A DNA stretch of 48,265 nucleotides from Fimenecus sp051881435 (GCA_051881435.1 JBJEPW010000016.1:1-48265); one strand, 5' to 3'. Positions 1 to 9,640 are shown, counted from the first letter of the stretch. Notes: a model not told the origin generated them from the sequence alone. A program made the numbers and translations.

Positions 1-35
1 TCCTTTTCGGATTACTTGCAGTCGTTTTTTATTCG

Positions 36-62
36 GGCTGTTTTTTTACAGCTCCTTTTTCT
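36..62 (+). terminator. Possible terminator entering from the left edge
   Basis: A short hairpin (GGGCTGT paired with ACAGCTC, one G-T pair, T-rich loop) is followed by a T-rich run on the plus strand. It would end a plus-strand gene lying left of the window and converging on trxA. On the minus strand no U-run follows, so it is a poor trxA terminator. Weak evidence. Confidence 0.3.
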
Positions 63-78
63 TTGCTCAAATTTCGAT

Positions 79-390
79 TTATTCACCGCAGAACTCGGCA
101 ATGCCGTCCTTTTCGCGTGCGCCGACAAAGCGGTCAACCTCCTTGCCGTTTTTGAAAAGGATAACGGTGGGAATACTCATAACACCGAAGGTCATTGCAA
201 GGTCGGTTGATTCATCAACATCAAGCTTGCACACCTTAACTGTTTTAGTTTCTTCTGCAAAAGCCTCCATTTCAGGCGCCATCATATTACACGGTCCGCA
301 CCAATCGGCATAAAAATCCAAAAGCACCGGCTTATCGGACTTTAATACCTCCTGAGAGAAATTTTCAAGATTAACTTTAATTACTGACAT
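79..390 (-). CDS. trxA: Thioredoxin
   Basis: Small cytoplasmic disulfide reductase of 103 residues, the normal family length. The active site WCGPC is at residues 30-34, preceded by the usual LLDFYADW strand, and the cis-proline loop SIPT is present near residue 73. It is the last gene of the minus-strand run: its ATG abuts the TAA of the FMN oxidoreductase, and its AGGAG ribosome binding site lies inside the end of that gene, so the two are translationally linked. Pairing with a flavoprotein suggests shared redox work, but the partner is not the classical thioredoxin reductase (no CxxC pyridine-nucleotide reductase pattern is seen). Identification is secure. Confidence 0.95.
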   Translation of the reverse strand: MSVIKVNLENFSQEVLKSDKPVLLDFYADWCGPCNMMAPEMEAFAEETKTVKVCKLDVDESTDLAMTFGVMSIPTVILFKNGKEVDRFVGAREKDGIAEFCGE

Positions 391-984
391 TTATCTCACG
401 CTCCTATACAGTGATTGTGCCTTTTCAATATCTGTTTTGTCAACGCCGCATTTATCGGTATTCCTTGCAAGCATTGCGCCCTTAAAATCAATATTGAGCA
501 CCGTTGATGCCTGCAAAAGCTGATGCTTTATTACCTCAAAGCCTATCTCGCCGTCACCGCCTGCGGTAACAATAAGCACCGCTTTGCGAGTTTTTTCAAT
601 GGGAGTTTTAATATTGCGGCGGAAACGCGCTTCATAATACCGCTGAAAACGGTCAATAAGAGCCTTAAAGGGTGCGGGAACTCCCATAAAATATACGGGA
701 GTGGCAAAGACAATTACATCGGCCTCTTCAAACTTTTTGAAAAAATCCTCCAAGTCCTTTTTGGAACAGCCGTTTACCGCCTTGCAGTAACCGCAGGCAT
801 TACAGGGTGTGGGATTGAGCTCATAAAGGTTGACAATCTCAATAGCCGTACCCTTTGGAAACTCACGCAAGAGCGTTCCTAAAAGCTTTGCCGTATATCC
901 TGTTTTACGGGGCGACGCCATAAGCGCCAGCACTTTTTTGCCGTTTGAAAAATTTTCGTTACCGTTGTTATTACCTAAAATCAT
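391..984 (-). CDS. NAD(P)H-dependent FMN oxidoreductase (flavodoxin-like fold)
   Basis: A 197-residue protein of the NADPH-dependent FMN reductase / iron-sulfur flavoprotein-like family. Seen in the sequence: an N-terminal phosphate-binding loop for FMN (LMASPRKTGYTAKLL, about residues 20-34), the cysteine-bearing stretch NACGYCKAVNGC near residue 62, and the FATPVYFMGVPAPFKALIDR segment that contacts flavin in this family. No signal peptide, so cytoplasmic. The substrate is unknown; relatives reduce quinones, azo or nitro compounds, or pass electrons in anaerobic redox chains. The cysteines resemble, but do not prove, the compact 4Fe-4S motif of iron-sulfur flavoproteins. It sits 5 bases after the acyl-CoA ligase and directly before trxA. 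Confidence 0.85.
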   Translation of the reverse strand: MILGNNNGNENFSNGKKVLALMASPRKTGYTAKLLGTLLREFPKGTAIEIVNLYELNPTPCNACGYCKAVNGCSKKDLEDFFKKFEEADVIVFATPVYFMGVPAPFKALIDRFQRYYEARFRRNIKTPIEKTRKAVLIVTAGGDGEIGFEVIKHQLLQASTVLNIDFKGAMLARNTDKCGVDKTDIEKAQSLYRSVR

Positions 985-989
985 TGATT

Positions 990-2774
990 TTATTCCTCTG
1001 TTGCCTCTGTTTCGTCTTTTTCTTCGTTTTCCTCTGACTTTTTATCGTCAAGATTTGCATATCTTTTGATTTTCTGAGTTGTTGTTTTTATAAACTCGTT
1101 TTCACGGATATCAAAGCTCATTATTTTTTTGTATTTGGGGAGCTTTTTATTAACCTCTTTAATCGCCTCGGCAATGGAAGCTCTGATTTCTTCCTGAGTA
1201 AGCTCCTGGCGTTTAAGATTTTTCTTTATCTGCTCATAATTGGGATAAATTTTTGCGCTGACAAGTGTTTCATCGTCAACATCGTCGCCGAAAACAAGAC
1301 TTTCTTCAATAACGGGAGAGTTGTTAAGATAAAGCTCAACCTCCTCGGGGAAGATGTTTTTGCCGTTTTTGGTAACGATAACATTTTTACAGCGCCCCGT
1401 AATCTTATAGCAGTTGTTGCGGTCAACAGTACCCAAATCGCCTGTTCTGAACCAGCCGTCCTCGGTTATAACCTCATCGGTCGCCTTTTGGTTTTTATAG
1501 TAGCCTGACATTACCATGGGGCCTTTAATCCAAATTTCGCCCACGCCCAAATCATCGGGATTATGAATACATGCCTCAACATTCGGCAACGGAGTACCCA
1601 CGGAATCGGGAAGCATAAGCTTATCATGGTTGCCGATTACAAGAGGTGCACATTCCGTAAGACCGTAGCCGATATAAATATCAATACCCATTTTGATGAA
1701 ATCCTCGGCAACTCTCGGGTCAAGCGCCGCGGCTCCCGTTATGAGAAGACGCAGTCTGCCGCCGAAGTTTTCAAGCACCTCGGCAAAGATTTTGCGCTCA
1801 ATATCCTTCATACCCAAGGCTTTACCGAACATAGCGGCAGTTTTGCCCACACCGAAAATAAGCTTGCCGCCCTTTTTCTCATCAAGCTTTTTCATTATTC
1901 TGCCGTGGATTTTTTCAATCATCAGCGGAACGGTTATGAAAATTGTGGGTCTGACCTCCTGCATATTTTTGGTGATATATCTGAGCCCCTGGCAGAACGC
2001 AATGCAGGCGCCTGAATAAATTATCATAAGGAAGCCGAGAGTACATTCATATGTATGATGTATGGGCAACACCGAAAGAAGCTGGTCTTCGGGGTTAACC
2101 TTAACCACGCCTGCAAGGTTTGTTATAACCGAGCATATGTTATGCTGACTCAGACAAACGCCCTTTGCAACGCCGGTTGTACCTGATGTAAACAAAAGAG
2201 AAGTCATTGCGTCCTTATCAATAGTTACATCGTTTAAGTGTTTTTTGCCCTTTTTATACATCTGCCTGCCTGCTTCAAAATACTCATCATAGGAAAGCAG
2301 GGCCTTATTCTCCGTTTCATCAAAGGAATAAAGCTTAAAGCCCTCGGGCAGCTCGTCAATTCTCTCTGCAACGGCTGAAAGATATTTCTCATCTCCGAAA
2401 AGCATAATTGAATCGGAATCCTTTAAAATATCTAACACATTGTCAGTCATAAGCTCCTTATCAATAGGAACTATTACATTGTTACTGCAAGTAACGGCAA
2501 GATAAGTTACTGACCATTTATATGAATTTGCACCGATAACCGCAATATGCTTGCGTGAATAATTATCGGCAATAAGGCTGTTACCCAAGTAATATATATC
2601 GTGGCGGAATTTTTTATATGTCACATCGTAATATATTCCGTCCTTATTTTTAAGCTTGTACGCAGGGCGGTCGGAATAAAGCTGTTCACTCTGGTCAATA
2701 AGCTCTTTGAAATTTTCAATCATCCGAACCTCATAAAAAGGCTCATTTATGGGAAATAAACTTTCTGCTGTCAT
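990..2774 (-). CDS. AMP-dependent synthetase/ligase (long-chain acyl-CoA synthetase type)
   Basis: Adenylate-forming enzyme of 594 residues, expected to activate a carboxylic acid (probably a fatty acid) with ATP and then form a CoA thioester. Motifs seen in order: the P-loop-like LLFTSGTTGVAKG (about 193-205), YGLTE near residue 370, the GWFRTGDLG motif, GRCKNVIVTKNGKNIFPEE, and the C-terminal swivelling-domain lysine in TTTQKIKR. The acidic tail (EENEEKDETEATEE) is unusual and looks disordered. Start: ATG with GAGGT about 7 bases upstream; the methionine at residue 18 is an alternative start. It follows the RNase M5 gene after a 94-base gap with no convincing promoter, so it may still belong to the alaS-to-trxA run. 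Substrate not determinable here. Confidence 0.88.
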   Translation of the reverse strand: MTAESLFPINEPFYEVRMIENFKELIDQSEQLYSDRPAYKLKNKDGIYYDVTYKKFRHDIYYLGNSLIADNYSRKHIAVIGANSYKWSVTYLAVTCSNNVIVPIDKELMTDNVLDILKDSDSIMLFGDEKYLSAVAERIDELPEGFKLYSFDETENKALLSYDEYFEAGRQMYKKGKKHLNDVTIDKDAMTSLLFTSGTTGVAKGVCLSQHNICSVITNLAGVVKVNPEDQLLSVLPIHHTYECTLGFLMIIYSGACIAFCQGLRYITKNMQEVRPTIFITVPLMIEKIHGRIMKKLDEKKGGKLIFGVGKTAAMFGKALGMKDIERKIFAEVLENFGGRLRLLITGAAALDPRVAEDFIKMGIDIYIGYGLTECAPLVIGNHDKLMLPDSVGTPLPNVEACIHNPDDLGVGEIWIKGPMVMSGYYKNQKATDEVITEDGWFRTGDLGTVDRNNCYKITGRCKNVIVTKNGKNIFPEEVELYLNNSPVIEESLVFGDDVDDETLVSAKIYPNYEQIKKNLKRQELTQEEIRASIAEAIKEVNKKLPKYKKIMSFDIRENEFIKTTTQKIKRYANLDDKKSEENEEKDETEATEE

Positions 2775-2869
2775 TTTTTTACCTCACATTATATAATCGG
2801 TAACTGCATTGTACCATATTATGTATTTTTTTTAAAGCATTTTAAATAAAGTTTACAGTTAAGACATAT

Positions 2870-3475
2870 TTAGTCTGTATATTCAGTTGCTCTTACCGCC
2901 TCCGTTTCCGCCTTGTATTCATCATATGTCATATATGAATTTATTATTTTAAGAAGTGCGGAGGAACTGATTTTTTCGGGAAGATTTAAACGGCGTGCAA
3001 GTTTTTTACGCATTTCGCCGCTGTTTTCGTGGCCTGTAATGCCATCCTCAAAAAAATCGGTATAAGTAATTTCTCTGCCGCCTGATTTTTCATTTTCACT
3101 GCATAGAACGCCCGCTTTGCCGAGGGCTTCCAAGAGCACCCGGGTTTCCATTCCCTCAACGCCGATTTTACCCTCGCTTGACATTTCGGTTTTGCGCTTT
3201 TCCTTGCCGTAAACATCGGGAATATACACATTCTTCACATTTTCGGCGTTCGTTATGCCTTTTATAAAGGAGCGGATTTTAAAGCCTGCAGAGTCGCTGT
3301 CCGTCATAATAACAATACCGCGCTTTTCCGCTAAAAATCTTATAAGTCTTTGTTTTTCTTTATCATTAAACACGCCAAAGCCGTCGGTTTCTATGATTAC
3401 CGTATCAAGAATACCCGACAGCTTGATTTTATCGTATTTTCCCTCGACTATAACAGCCTCTTTAATTTTTATCAT
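2870..3475 (-). CDS. rnmV: Ribonuclease M5-like Toprim protein
   Basis: A 201-residue Toprim-domain protein of the RNase M5 family, which in Bacillus matures 5S rRNA by double-strand cleavage near both ends. The Toprim glutamate is in AVIVEGKYDK (residues 7-16) and the DxD motif is in IVIMTDSDSAGF (about residues 54-65). The C-terminal half matches the usual small helical domain after Toprim. B. subtilis RNase M5 is 186 residues, so the length fits. It starts 4 bases after holA stops, with AAGGT in the holA tail as ribosome binding site, so it is operonic. No 5S rRNA gene is in the window. A primase-like or OLD-type Toprim protein is less likely because of the EGKYDK/TDSDSAG combination. Confidence 0.85.
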   Translation of the reverse strand: MIKIKEAVIVEGKYDKIKLSGILDTVIIETDGFGVFNDKEKQRLIRFLAEKRGIVIMTDSDSAGFKIRSFIKGITNAENVKNVYIPDVYGKEKRKTEMSSEGKIGVEGMETRVLLEALGKAGVLCSENEKSGGREITYTDFFEDGITGHENSGEMRKKLARRLNLPEKISSSALLKIINSYMTYDEYKAETEAVRATEYTD

Positions 3476-3479
3476 AATT

Positions 3480-4520
3480 CTACCTTGCCAATATCAGAGA
3501 TAAACGGACTATGAGCCGCTCCAATATCAGTTCTCCGCTCTGAGCGGTGCTTTTTAATCTTCGGTCGCTGTCCGCAAAGCAGTCAAAGCATTCTCTCAAC
3601 TGCTCGGTGGATATTTTCCCTGCATACCGCGCTCCGTTTGTAAGTCTGAATTCCTTATTTTTGTAATCATAGAACTTTGCGGGATATGTTGCACTTTCTC
3701 CTGCCGAAACGGCGGTTTTAGCCCTGTAAATATCAACAAAGGACATTAAAATTACGCCGAAAATATCAATAGGCTCTGCCTTTTGGAGCATGAGCGTATG
3801 AAGAAGTTCCAATGCTCCCTGTGCGTTTCTGTTTAATATGAGCTTTGAAAGGTCAAACACCTTTGCTTCAAGAGAACGCACGGCAGTATGCTCTATGTGC
3901 TCCTTTGTTATTTCTGAACCCTGCCCTGCAAAATTGCAGACCTTTTGCACCTCGTTAAAGAGTATATTAAGACTGTCGCCCGAAAGCTCAATAAGATAGG
4001 ATGCCGCGCTGTCGCCCATTACACATCCGCATTTTGACGCATATGCGCATATTATTTTCCGCAGTTCTCGGGCATCCGGCTTTGAGAACTCCACCGCTGA
4101 CGCATATTTGGTAAAATTATCGAGAGCCCATTTCCATTTTGAGTTTTTAGGCTGAACCTCAATACTGTCCATCCAGAAAATCGTTATGGAAGTATCGGGA
4201 GTGTTTTCCAAAAATGACAAAAGCTGTTCTTTCTGGTCGTTTGTAAGGCTGTCAAGGGGAAAATCGTGCACCGTAACAACCGTATATTCGCTCATAAAAG
4301 GCATGGACATAGCGCCTTCAAGCACCTCGTCGAGAGTGTTATCCTTGCCGTCATATTTACGCAGACTGAAAGTTTCACTACCCTTTGTTACAAATGCAGA
4401 GCATATTTTTGCAGTGTAAAACTGCTTTAAATAGTCCTCACTGCCGTAAAAGAGATAACAATTCGACATATTCTTTTCTTTAATCTGCTTTTTCAAATCC
4501 AGTTCAGAAAGCTTCGCCAT
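3480..4520 (-). CDS. holA: DNA polymerase III subunit delta
   Basis: Clamp-loader delta subunit, 346 residues, the usual length for Bacillota. The N-terminal segment CYLFYGSEDYLKQFYTAKI is the characteristic start of the AAA+ domain of HolA, and DTSITIFWMDSI and the C-terminal collar domain (ALELLHTLMLQKAEPIDIFGVI) follow in order. In the replisome it opens the beta clamp and binds it. Its ATG overlaps the comEC stop by one base (TAATG), a typical clostridial comEC-holA arrangement, and rnmV follows directly. Translation is probably coupled to comEC. Confidence 0.93.
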   Translation of the reverse strand: MAKLSELDLKKQIKEKNMSNCYLFYGSEDYLKQFYTAKICSAFVTKGSETFSLRKYDGKDNTLDEVLEGAMSMPFMSEYTVVTVHDFPLDSLTNDQKEQLLSFLENTPDTSITIFWMDSIEVQPKNSKWKWALDNFTKYASAVEFSKPDARELRKIICAYASKCGCVMGDSAASYLIELSGDSLNILFNEVQKVCNFAGQGSEITKEHIEHTAVRSLEAKVFDLSKLILNRNAQGALELLHTLMLQKAEPIDIFGVILMSFVDIYRAKTAVSAGESATYPAKFYDYKNKEFRLTNGARYAGKISTEQLRECFDCFADSDRRLKSTAQSGELILERLIVRLSLILAR

Positions 4521-6625
4521 TACAAATTCTCCGAATTAAAATAAACGGATACTCTGCCGCTTTTATCGGCACGGTATATTTCAGAGCTGCCGTTTTTCAA
4601 AAATGACGAGGCGCGTGCAAAAACCGCGTCCTCATTTTCGCCGTACAAAATGATTATATCATACTTTTTCCCGTTTTCAAAGACCTTTTCGGCGCTTTCG
4701 CAATTCACTATCAGCATTTCGGTATTACGGCAGAATATTTCTATGCAATCGGAGGGATTTGCTAAGTCCGCCGAAACACAGCCGCCCACCGTTATTTCAT
4801 TTACCCCGCCCTTCACACACAGCGGAGCACCGTACCCCTCGCCGCAGGAAACCGCCTCTTTGCTTCCAAGCCTTTTCTCCGCGTTCATAAGGAGCGACGG
4901 CGTATATTCCGTTTGTTCTGTCAGCACAATACAATCGGCTTTCTTTACATTGTGCCGTTCCATTATATCATAAACTCCTACTGTGTGTTGCTTATCGGGG
5001 CAACCTATTACAACACATTCGCCGTTTGCTGTTATCACTATTGACTGCCCTATGAAATCGAGGGAGGGCGTTGAAACCTCATACGAAGTGCAGTAAAGCG
5101 ACAAAAGTGCAAAGGTTACGGCAAGAAAAGTGCATATATGCTTTGTAAGGTTTATTCTCTTTTTCCTGAACAAAACCCAAACTACCGCCGAAATAAGCAT
5201 AAGCGCTAAAAAATATCTGTAATATCTGTGACTTACCGATATTGTTGAAAATCGGCCCATTCCTATAAGCTCGGCAACGGTACGCAAATATTCTGCCAGC
5301 AATCCGCAAAGTGCATATATTCCTTGGGCAAGGGGATAAATATGCAATGCGTGAACCGTCATACCCAGAACCGCCAGAAACATGAGAACCATTGCGGGCT
5401 GTACCATAAGCAGGTTTGATAAAATAAACATTACGGGTATCAGATTGAATTTTACAATCATAACAGGCAAGGTAAATACTGCCGCCGATATGCTTACTGC
5501 CGCAGATTCCGTAAAAAATATAAAAAGCGCGTTTTCCGACATACGCCTGCCGATTCGTGTATTATAAATCAGATTTTTAAGATAACCTCCGCCGACTATT
5601 ATTCCTGATGTTGACAAAACCGTAAACCACAGAGACGCGGAATATGCGCTGAAAGGATTGAAAATGAGTATAAACGTAACGGCAAGTCCGATGGAGTTTA
5701 TACTGTCCGCATCTCTTTTAAGCACTTTACCCATAAGGACCGCGCCCACCATAGCCCCTGCGCGCAAAACCGAAACGCTGAACCCTGTCACCGCAGAATA
5801 TGCAAGCACACAAACAGCGCCTATAAAAGGAGTATATTTTCTCAAACGGGAAAACTTTGAAAGCGCTCTGATAACTCCGAAAGACCAAACGGTAAGATGA
5901 AGCCCTGAAATCACGAGCAAATGGACGGTTCCTGCATAATTGAAGCACTTAAAGGTGAAGCTTTCTATTCCGCTTTTGTCCCCTATTGCCATGGCGTTGG
6001 CAACAGCTCCGTTTTCACCGGGAATATACGAATTTACAACATTTACAAAATAATTCTTAACCGCTCCCGTGTATTTATACAATTTATCGGTCCTGCCGGT
6101 ATATGATAAAAAATTGTCCTTTGTTTCAAGGCATGTAAAGTATATATTTGACGCTAAACCGTTTTCAAGGGAATCCGTATTCTCACTGTTTTCTTTCGGC
6201 AAAACAGTTCCTCCTACAATATCACCCTGTTTAAACTGTTTCCCGGTTTCGGTAACATAGCGGATTTTAAAATTCGCACTTTCCCCGTTAAACTCATCTA
6301 TTCGGATTGTGTAAGTTGCGGCATAATCCGAATATACGGGAGCTTTGCACACAACGCCGCTGATATTTGAGGATTTCCCCTCAATTTCTTTGCTCACGCT
6401 GTAATACTTATATTGGGCCGATAAAAGGGAGAAAGAAAAAGCAATTACGGCAAGCAGAGCAAAAAGGGCTGTTTTATCATGCCTTGCCGAGGGCAAAAGC
6501 AATAAAATACAAAAAGCAATCATTGCCAAAAGCAGTGTGGCAATGATTGCTTTTACATTTAATTTATAGAGTATGAGCGATAGGGAAAGCATTGAAAATC
6601 CGAGAACAGCAAAAGGTCTTTTCAT
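4520..6625 (-). CDS. comEC: ComEC/Rec2-family competence protein with degenerate C-terminal domain
   Basis: A 701-residue polytopic membrane protein, the channel for single-stranded DNA uptake in competent bacteria. Seen: two or three N-terminal hydrophobic segments, an extracytoplasmic DUF4131-like region, then the competence domain with VVISGLHLTVWSFGVIRAL (about residues 235-253) and several further membrane helices. The C-terminal about 180 residues lie where a metallo-beta-lactamase-like domain normally sits, but the HxHxDH metal motif is absent; the equivalent strand reads DCIVLTEQTEYTPS. The catalytic (nuclease-like) function of that domain therefore looks lost while the channel part looks intact. 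GGAGGG ribosome binding site upstream of the ATG. No other com genes are in the window. Confidence 0.88.
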   Translation of the reverse strand: MKRPFAVLGFSMLSLSLILYKLNVKAIIATLLLAMIAFCILLLLPSARHDKTALFALLAVIAFSFSLLSAQYKYYSVSKEIEGKSSNISGVVCKAPVYSDYAATYTIRIDEFNGESANFKIRYVTETGKQFKQGDIVGGTVLPKENSENTDSLENGLASNIYFTCLETKDNFLSYTGRTDKLYKYTGAVKNYFVNVVNSYIPGENGAVANAMAIGDKSGIESFTFKCFNYAGTVHLLVISGLHLTVWSFGVIRALSKFSRLRKYTPFIGAVCVLAYSAVTGFSVSVLRAGAMVGAVLMGKVLKRDADSINSIGLAVTFILIFNPFSAYSASLWFTVLSTSGIIVGGGYLKNLIYNTRIGRRMSENALFIFFTESAAVSISAAVFTLPVMIVKFNLIPVMFILSNLLMVQPAMVLMFLAVLGMTVHALHIYPLAQGIYALCGLLAEYLRTVAELIGMGRFSTISVSHRYYRYFLALMLISAVVWVLFRKKRINLTKHICTFLAVTFALLSLYCTSYEVSTPSLDFIGQSIVITANGECVVIGCPDKQHTVGVYDIMERHNVKKADCIVLTEQTEYTPSLLMNAEKRLGSKEAVSCGEGYGAPLCVKGGVNEITVGGCVSADLANPSDCIEIFCRNTEMLIVNCESAEKVFENGKKYDIIILYGENEDAVFARASSFLKNGSSEIYRADKSGRVSVYFNSENL

Positions 6626-6651
6626 TCTTTACCCTCCGTTACAGTAAAATT

Positions 6652-6990
6652 TTATACGAGTTTTTCCGAAAGGTTATCTCCGCTTAAAATATGAAAATGA
6701 ATGTGCTTAACGGTTTGCCCTGCCTTGTCGCCGCAATTATTTATAATGCGGTAACTCGTGACTCCCATAAGCTTTGCTATTTCGGGGATTTTCTCAAAAA
6801 TATATGCAATAACCGAGGAATTATCACCGTTTATATCATTTGCACTGTCGGCAATATGGTCTTTGGGAATAACGAGCCCGTGAACCTGCGCCTGAGGAGC
6901 GATGTCATAAAATGCTATGATTTTATCGTCCTCATAAACCTTTTTTGAGGGGATTTCTCCCGCCGCTATTTTACAAAACAGACAATCCAT
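6652..6990 (-). CDS. HIT family protein (HinT-like)
   Basis: Histidine-triad purine nucleotide phosphoramidase of about 112 residues. The family signature HIHFHIL is near the C-terminus, with CLFCKIAAGEIPSKKVYEDD at the N-terminus, which is the HinT/PKCI-type opening (two cysteines, possibly zinc-binding). I chose ATG 6990 (MDCLFCKI) over GTG 6999 because AAGGTG is 6 bases upstream of the ATG and would overlap the GTG. It begins 10 bases after alaS stops and precedes comEC by 26 bases, so it is part of the alaS operon. The natural substrate in Bacillota is not established. Confidence 0.93.
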   Translation of the reverse strand: MDCLFCKIAAGEIPSKKVYEDDKIIAFYDIAPQAQVHGLVIPKDHIADSANDINGDNSSVIAYIFEKIPEIAKLMGVTSYRIINNCGDKAGQTVKHIHFHILSGDNLSEKLV

Positions 6991-7000
6991 TATTTTCACC

Positions 7001-9640
7001 TTATTTCAACATATCCCGTAAAATTTCATCGGCACGCATAAGCGCGTCATCTACCTTAGAAGCGTCCTTGCCTCCCGCCATTGCCATATCGGGCTTTCCG
7101 CCGCCGTTGCCGCCTGCAATTTTGGCAACCTCACGGACGATATTGCCTGCATGCGCACCCTTGGCGATTGCTTCTTTACCGCAGGCGCAGGCAAAGGAAA
7201 CAGTACCTTTTTCTGCGTTCGTGCCTGCTATTACAGCCACGGTGTTGGGAGCTGAATCTCTTGCAGTTTCCGCCATGGAGCGAAGTGCGTCTGCGCCCTC
7301 TTCACCCGCGTAATATACGATTAACTGCACGCCGTTTACATCAACAGCACCCGCCATAAGCCCTGCGGTCTTAAAGCTGTTGATTTCGTTCTGCAGTTTT
7401 TGCAGTTCACGGTCTTTTTCTTTTAACTCAGCCGTAAGTGCTGTTGCACGGCGTACCAAATCCTGAGGATTAGCCACTTTCAAGGACGCCGCCGCATCTG
7501 CAATCAGTTCATTGTTTTTATTGATATATTCTAAAACGCCCGTACCCGTTACCGCGGTAATTCTGCGAACACCTGCCGCAACGGAAGATTCGGAAACAAT
7601 TTTGAAAAGTCCCAACATAGAGGTGTTCAGAACATGAGTACCGCCGCAAAGCTCTGTGGAGTAGTCGCCGATTTTTACAACGCGCACCACATCGCCGTAT
7701 TTTTCACTAAACAGCGCCATTGCGCCCATTTTCTTTGCCTCGTCAATGGACATCTGCGCGGTTTCCACAGGTAATGCGGCAAAGATAACCGCATTCACAG
7801 CCGCCTCAACCTCGGCAAGTTCTTCGGCGGTTAAAGCCGAGAAGTGGGAGAAGTCAAAACGCATTTCTTCTGAATTTACAAGCTGACCTGCCTGCTCAAC
7901 ATGGGTGCCAAGCATTTTGCGCAAGGTTGCCTGCAAAATGTGCGCCGCCGTGTGATTGCGCATGGTGGAAAGTCTTGTAATTCTATCCACACTTGCCGTA
8001 ACAGCCTGACCGACGGCAATGCTCTCGCCGTCGCTTACATAACCGTGGTGGAGATATACTCCTTCTACGGTTTTCGCCGTGCCTGTAACGGTAAAGGTAA
8101 ATCCGTTGCCTGAAATTACGCCGATGTCGCCTGTCTGACCGCCGCCCTCGCCGTAGAATGGAGTTTTATCGAGAACAACCGTAACCTTTTCGCCGTTTTC
8201 CGCATAATCAACGGTTTTATCGCCCGAAACAATGGCTTTTACGGTTGCCTCACACTCAAAATCAGTATAACCGCAAAATTCGGTAGCCGCCATATCCTTG
8301 GTAGCGTCGGCAGAGCCTTTCCAAGCGTCCTGCCCCGCGTCCTCACGGGCATTTCTTGCACGCTCACGCTGTTCTTTAACAAGCTCACGGAACCGTGCCT
8401 CGTCAACAGTCATATTGCGTTCTTCAAGCAATTCTTTTGTAAGGTCTATGGGGAAACCGAAAGTATCGGAAAGCTTGAACGCGTCCTCGCCGCTGAATAC
8501 GGATTTATCGGCGGCCTCAATCATCTTTTCAAGAATTTGAAGTCCTGCGTCAATAGTTTTGGAGAAATTCTCCTCCTCATTGGCGATAACTTTCAAAATG
8601 AAGTCCTTTTTCTCTACCAAATTAGGATAGGCATTTGCATTTTCCTTAATAACCGTTTCGGCAACCTCCGACAAAAACGGACGGTCAATGCCCAAAAGTC
8701 TGCCGTGGCGTGCCGCGCGGCGCAAAAGTCGGCGCAGAACATAGCCTCTGCCTTCATTAGAGGGCATAACGCCGTCGCCAATCATAAAGGTGGTACTGCG
8801 GATATGGTCGGTAATTACGCGCAGGGAAACATCTTTTTTCTCATCCTTGTGATACTCAACATTTGCTATACGCATAATGTGCTTCATAATGTTCTGCACG
8901 GTGTCAACTTCAAACAGGTTGTCCACATCCTGCGCGATGCACGCAAGACGCTCCAAGCCCATGCCCGTGTCAATGTTGGGGTGGTCAAGACGGGTGTAAT
9001 TATTGTTTCCGTCATTATCAAATTGCGTAAACACCAAATTCCAGAACTCAATGTAACGGTCGCACTCACAGCCCACCTTACAGTCGGGCTTGCCGCAGCC
9101 GTATTTTTCGCCGCGGTCATAGTAAATTTCCGAACAGGGACCGCAGGGACCTGCGCCGTGCTCCCAGAAATTGTCCTCTTTGCCGAAACGCACCATATGG
9201 TCGGGCTTTACACCGATTTTCTTTGTCCAGATATCATACGCCTCGTCATCTTCTTCATAAACGCTTATATAAAGACGCTCGGGGTCCATTTTCATAACCT
9301 CGGTACAAAATTCCCACGCCCACGGAATAACCTCTTCTTTGAAATAATCGCCGAAAGAGAAGTTGCCCAGCATTTCAAAATAGGTGCCGTGGCGTGCGGT
9401 CTTACCCACATTTTCAATATCGGGCGTACGAATACACTTCTGGCAGGTAGTTACGCGCTTTCTCGGGGGTGTAACTTCCCCTGTGAAATACTTTTTCATC
9501 GGCGCCATACCGGAGTTTATAAGTAACAGGCTTTTGTCGCCTTGTGGCACCAGCGAAAAGCTGGGCAGGCGCAAATGCCCTTTGCTTTCAAAAAAGCTTA
9601 AATATTTTTCTCTTAATTCGTTAAGACCTGTCCATTCCAT
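7001..9640 (-). CDS. alaS: Alanyl-tRNA synthetase
   Basis: Class II synthetase charging tRNA-Ala, 879 residues, normal length. Seen: the N-terminal catalytic core (LPSFSLVPQGDKSLLLINSG), RYIEFWNLVFTQF, the editing-domain zinc motif HTAAHILQ with the later CGGTH, and the C-terminal glycine-rich C-Ala domain. The longer frame opens at 9706, but ATG 9640 (MEWTGLNELREKYL) matches the family start and has GGAG 8 bases upstream. It is the first gene of the minus-strand run and is driven by a perfect consensus promoter at 9678-9706. The leader of about 30 bases is too short for a T-box, so tRNA-sensing attenuation is not evident. Confidence 0.97.
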   Translation of the reverse strand: MEWTGLNELREKYLSFFESKGHLRLPSFSLVPQGDKSLLLINSGMAPMKKYFTGEVTPPRKRVTTCQKCIRTPDIENVGKTARHGTYFEMLGNFSFGDYFKEEVIPWAWEFCTEVMKMDPERLYISVYEEDDEAYDIWTKKIGVKPDHMVRFGKEDNFWEHGAGPCGPCSEIYYDRGEKYGCGKPDCKVGCECDRYIEFWNLVFTQFDNDGNNNYTRLDHPNIDTGMGLERLACIAQDVDNLFEVDTVQNIMKHIMRIANVEYHKDEKKDVSLRVITDHIRSTTFMIGDGVMPSNEGRGYVLRRLLRRAARHGRLLGIDRPFLSEVAETVIKENANAYPNLVEKKDFILKVIANEEENFSKTIDAGLQILEKMIEAADKSVFSGEDAFKLSDTFGFPIDLTKELLEERNMTVDEARFRELVKEQRERARNAREDAGQDAWKGSADATKDMAATEFCGYTDFECEATVKAIVSGDKTVDYAENGEKVTVVLDKTPFYGEGGGQTGDIGVISGNGFTFTVTGTAKTVEGVYLHHGYVSDGESIAVGQAVTASVDRITRLSTMRNHTAAHILQATLRKMLGTHVEQAGQLVNSEEMRFDFSHFSALTAEELAEVEAAVNAVIFAALPVETAQMSIDEAKKMGAMALFSEKYGDVVRVVKIGDYSTELCGGTHVLNTSMLGLFKIVSESSVAAGVRRITAVTGTGVLEYINKNNELIADAAASLKVANPQDLVRRATALTAELKEKDRELQKLQNEINSFKTAGLMAGAVDVNGVQLIVYYAGEEGADALRSMAETARDSAPNTVAVIAGTNAEKGTVSFACACGKEAIAKGAHAGNIVREVAKIAGGNGGGKPDMAMAGGKDASKVDDALMRADEILRDMLK

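Noticed and set aside
2787..2793. TATAAT on the minus strand before the acyl-CoA ligase
   Set aside because: Transcription from it would start within the ribosome binding site, and no -35 box is 16-18 bases upstream.
8537..9526. 329-codon plus-strand open frame inside alaS
   Set aside because: Antisense to a certain alaS gene, no ribosome binding site, and the translation has no recognisable domain; it is a by-product of alaS codon bias.
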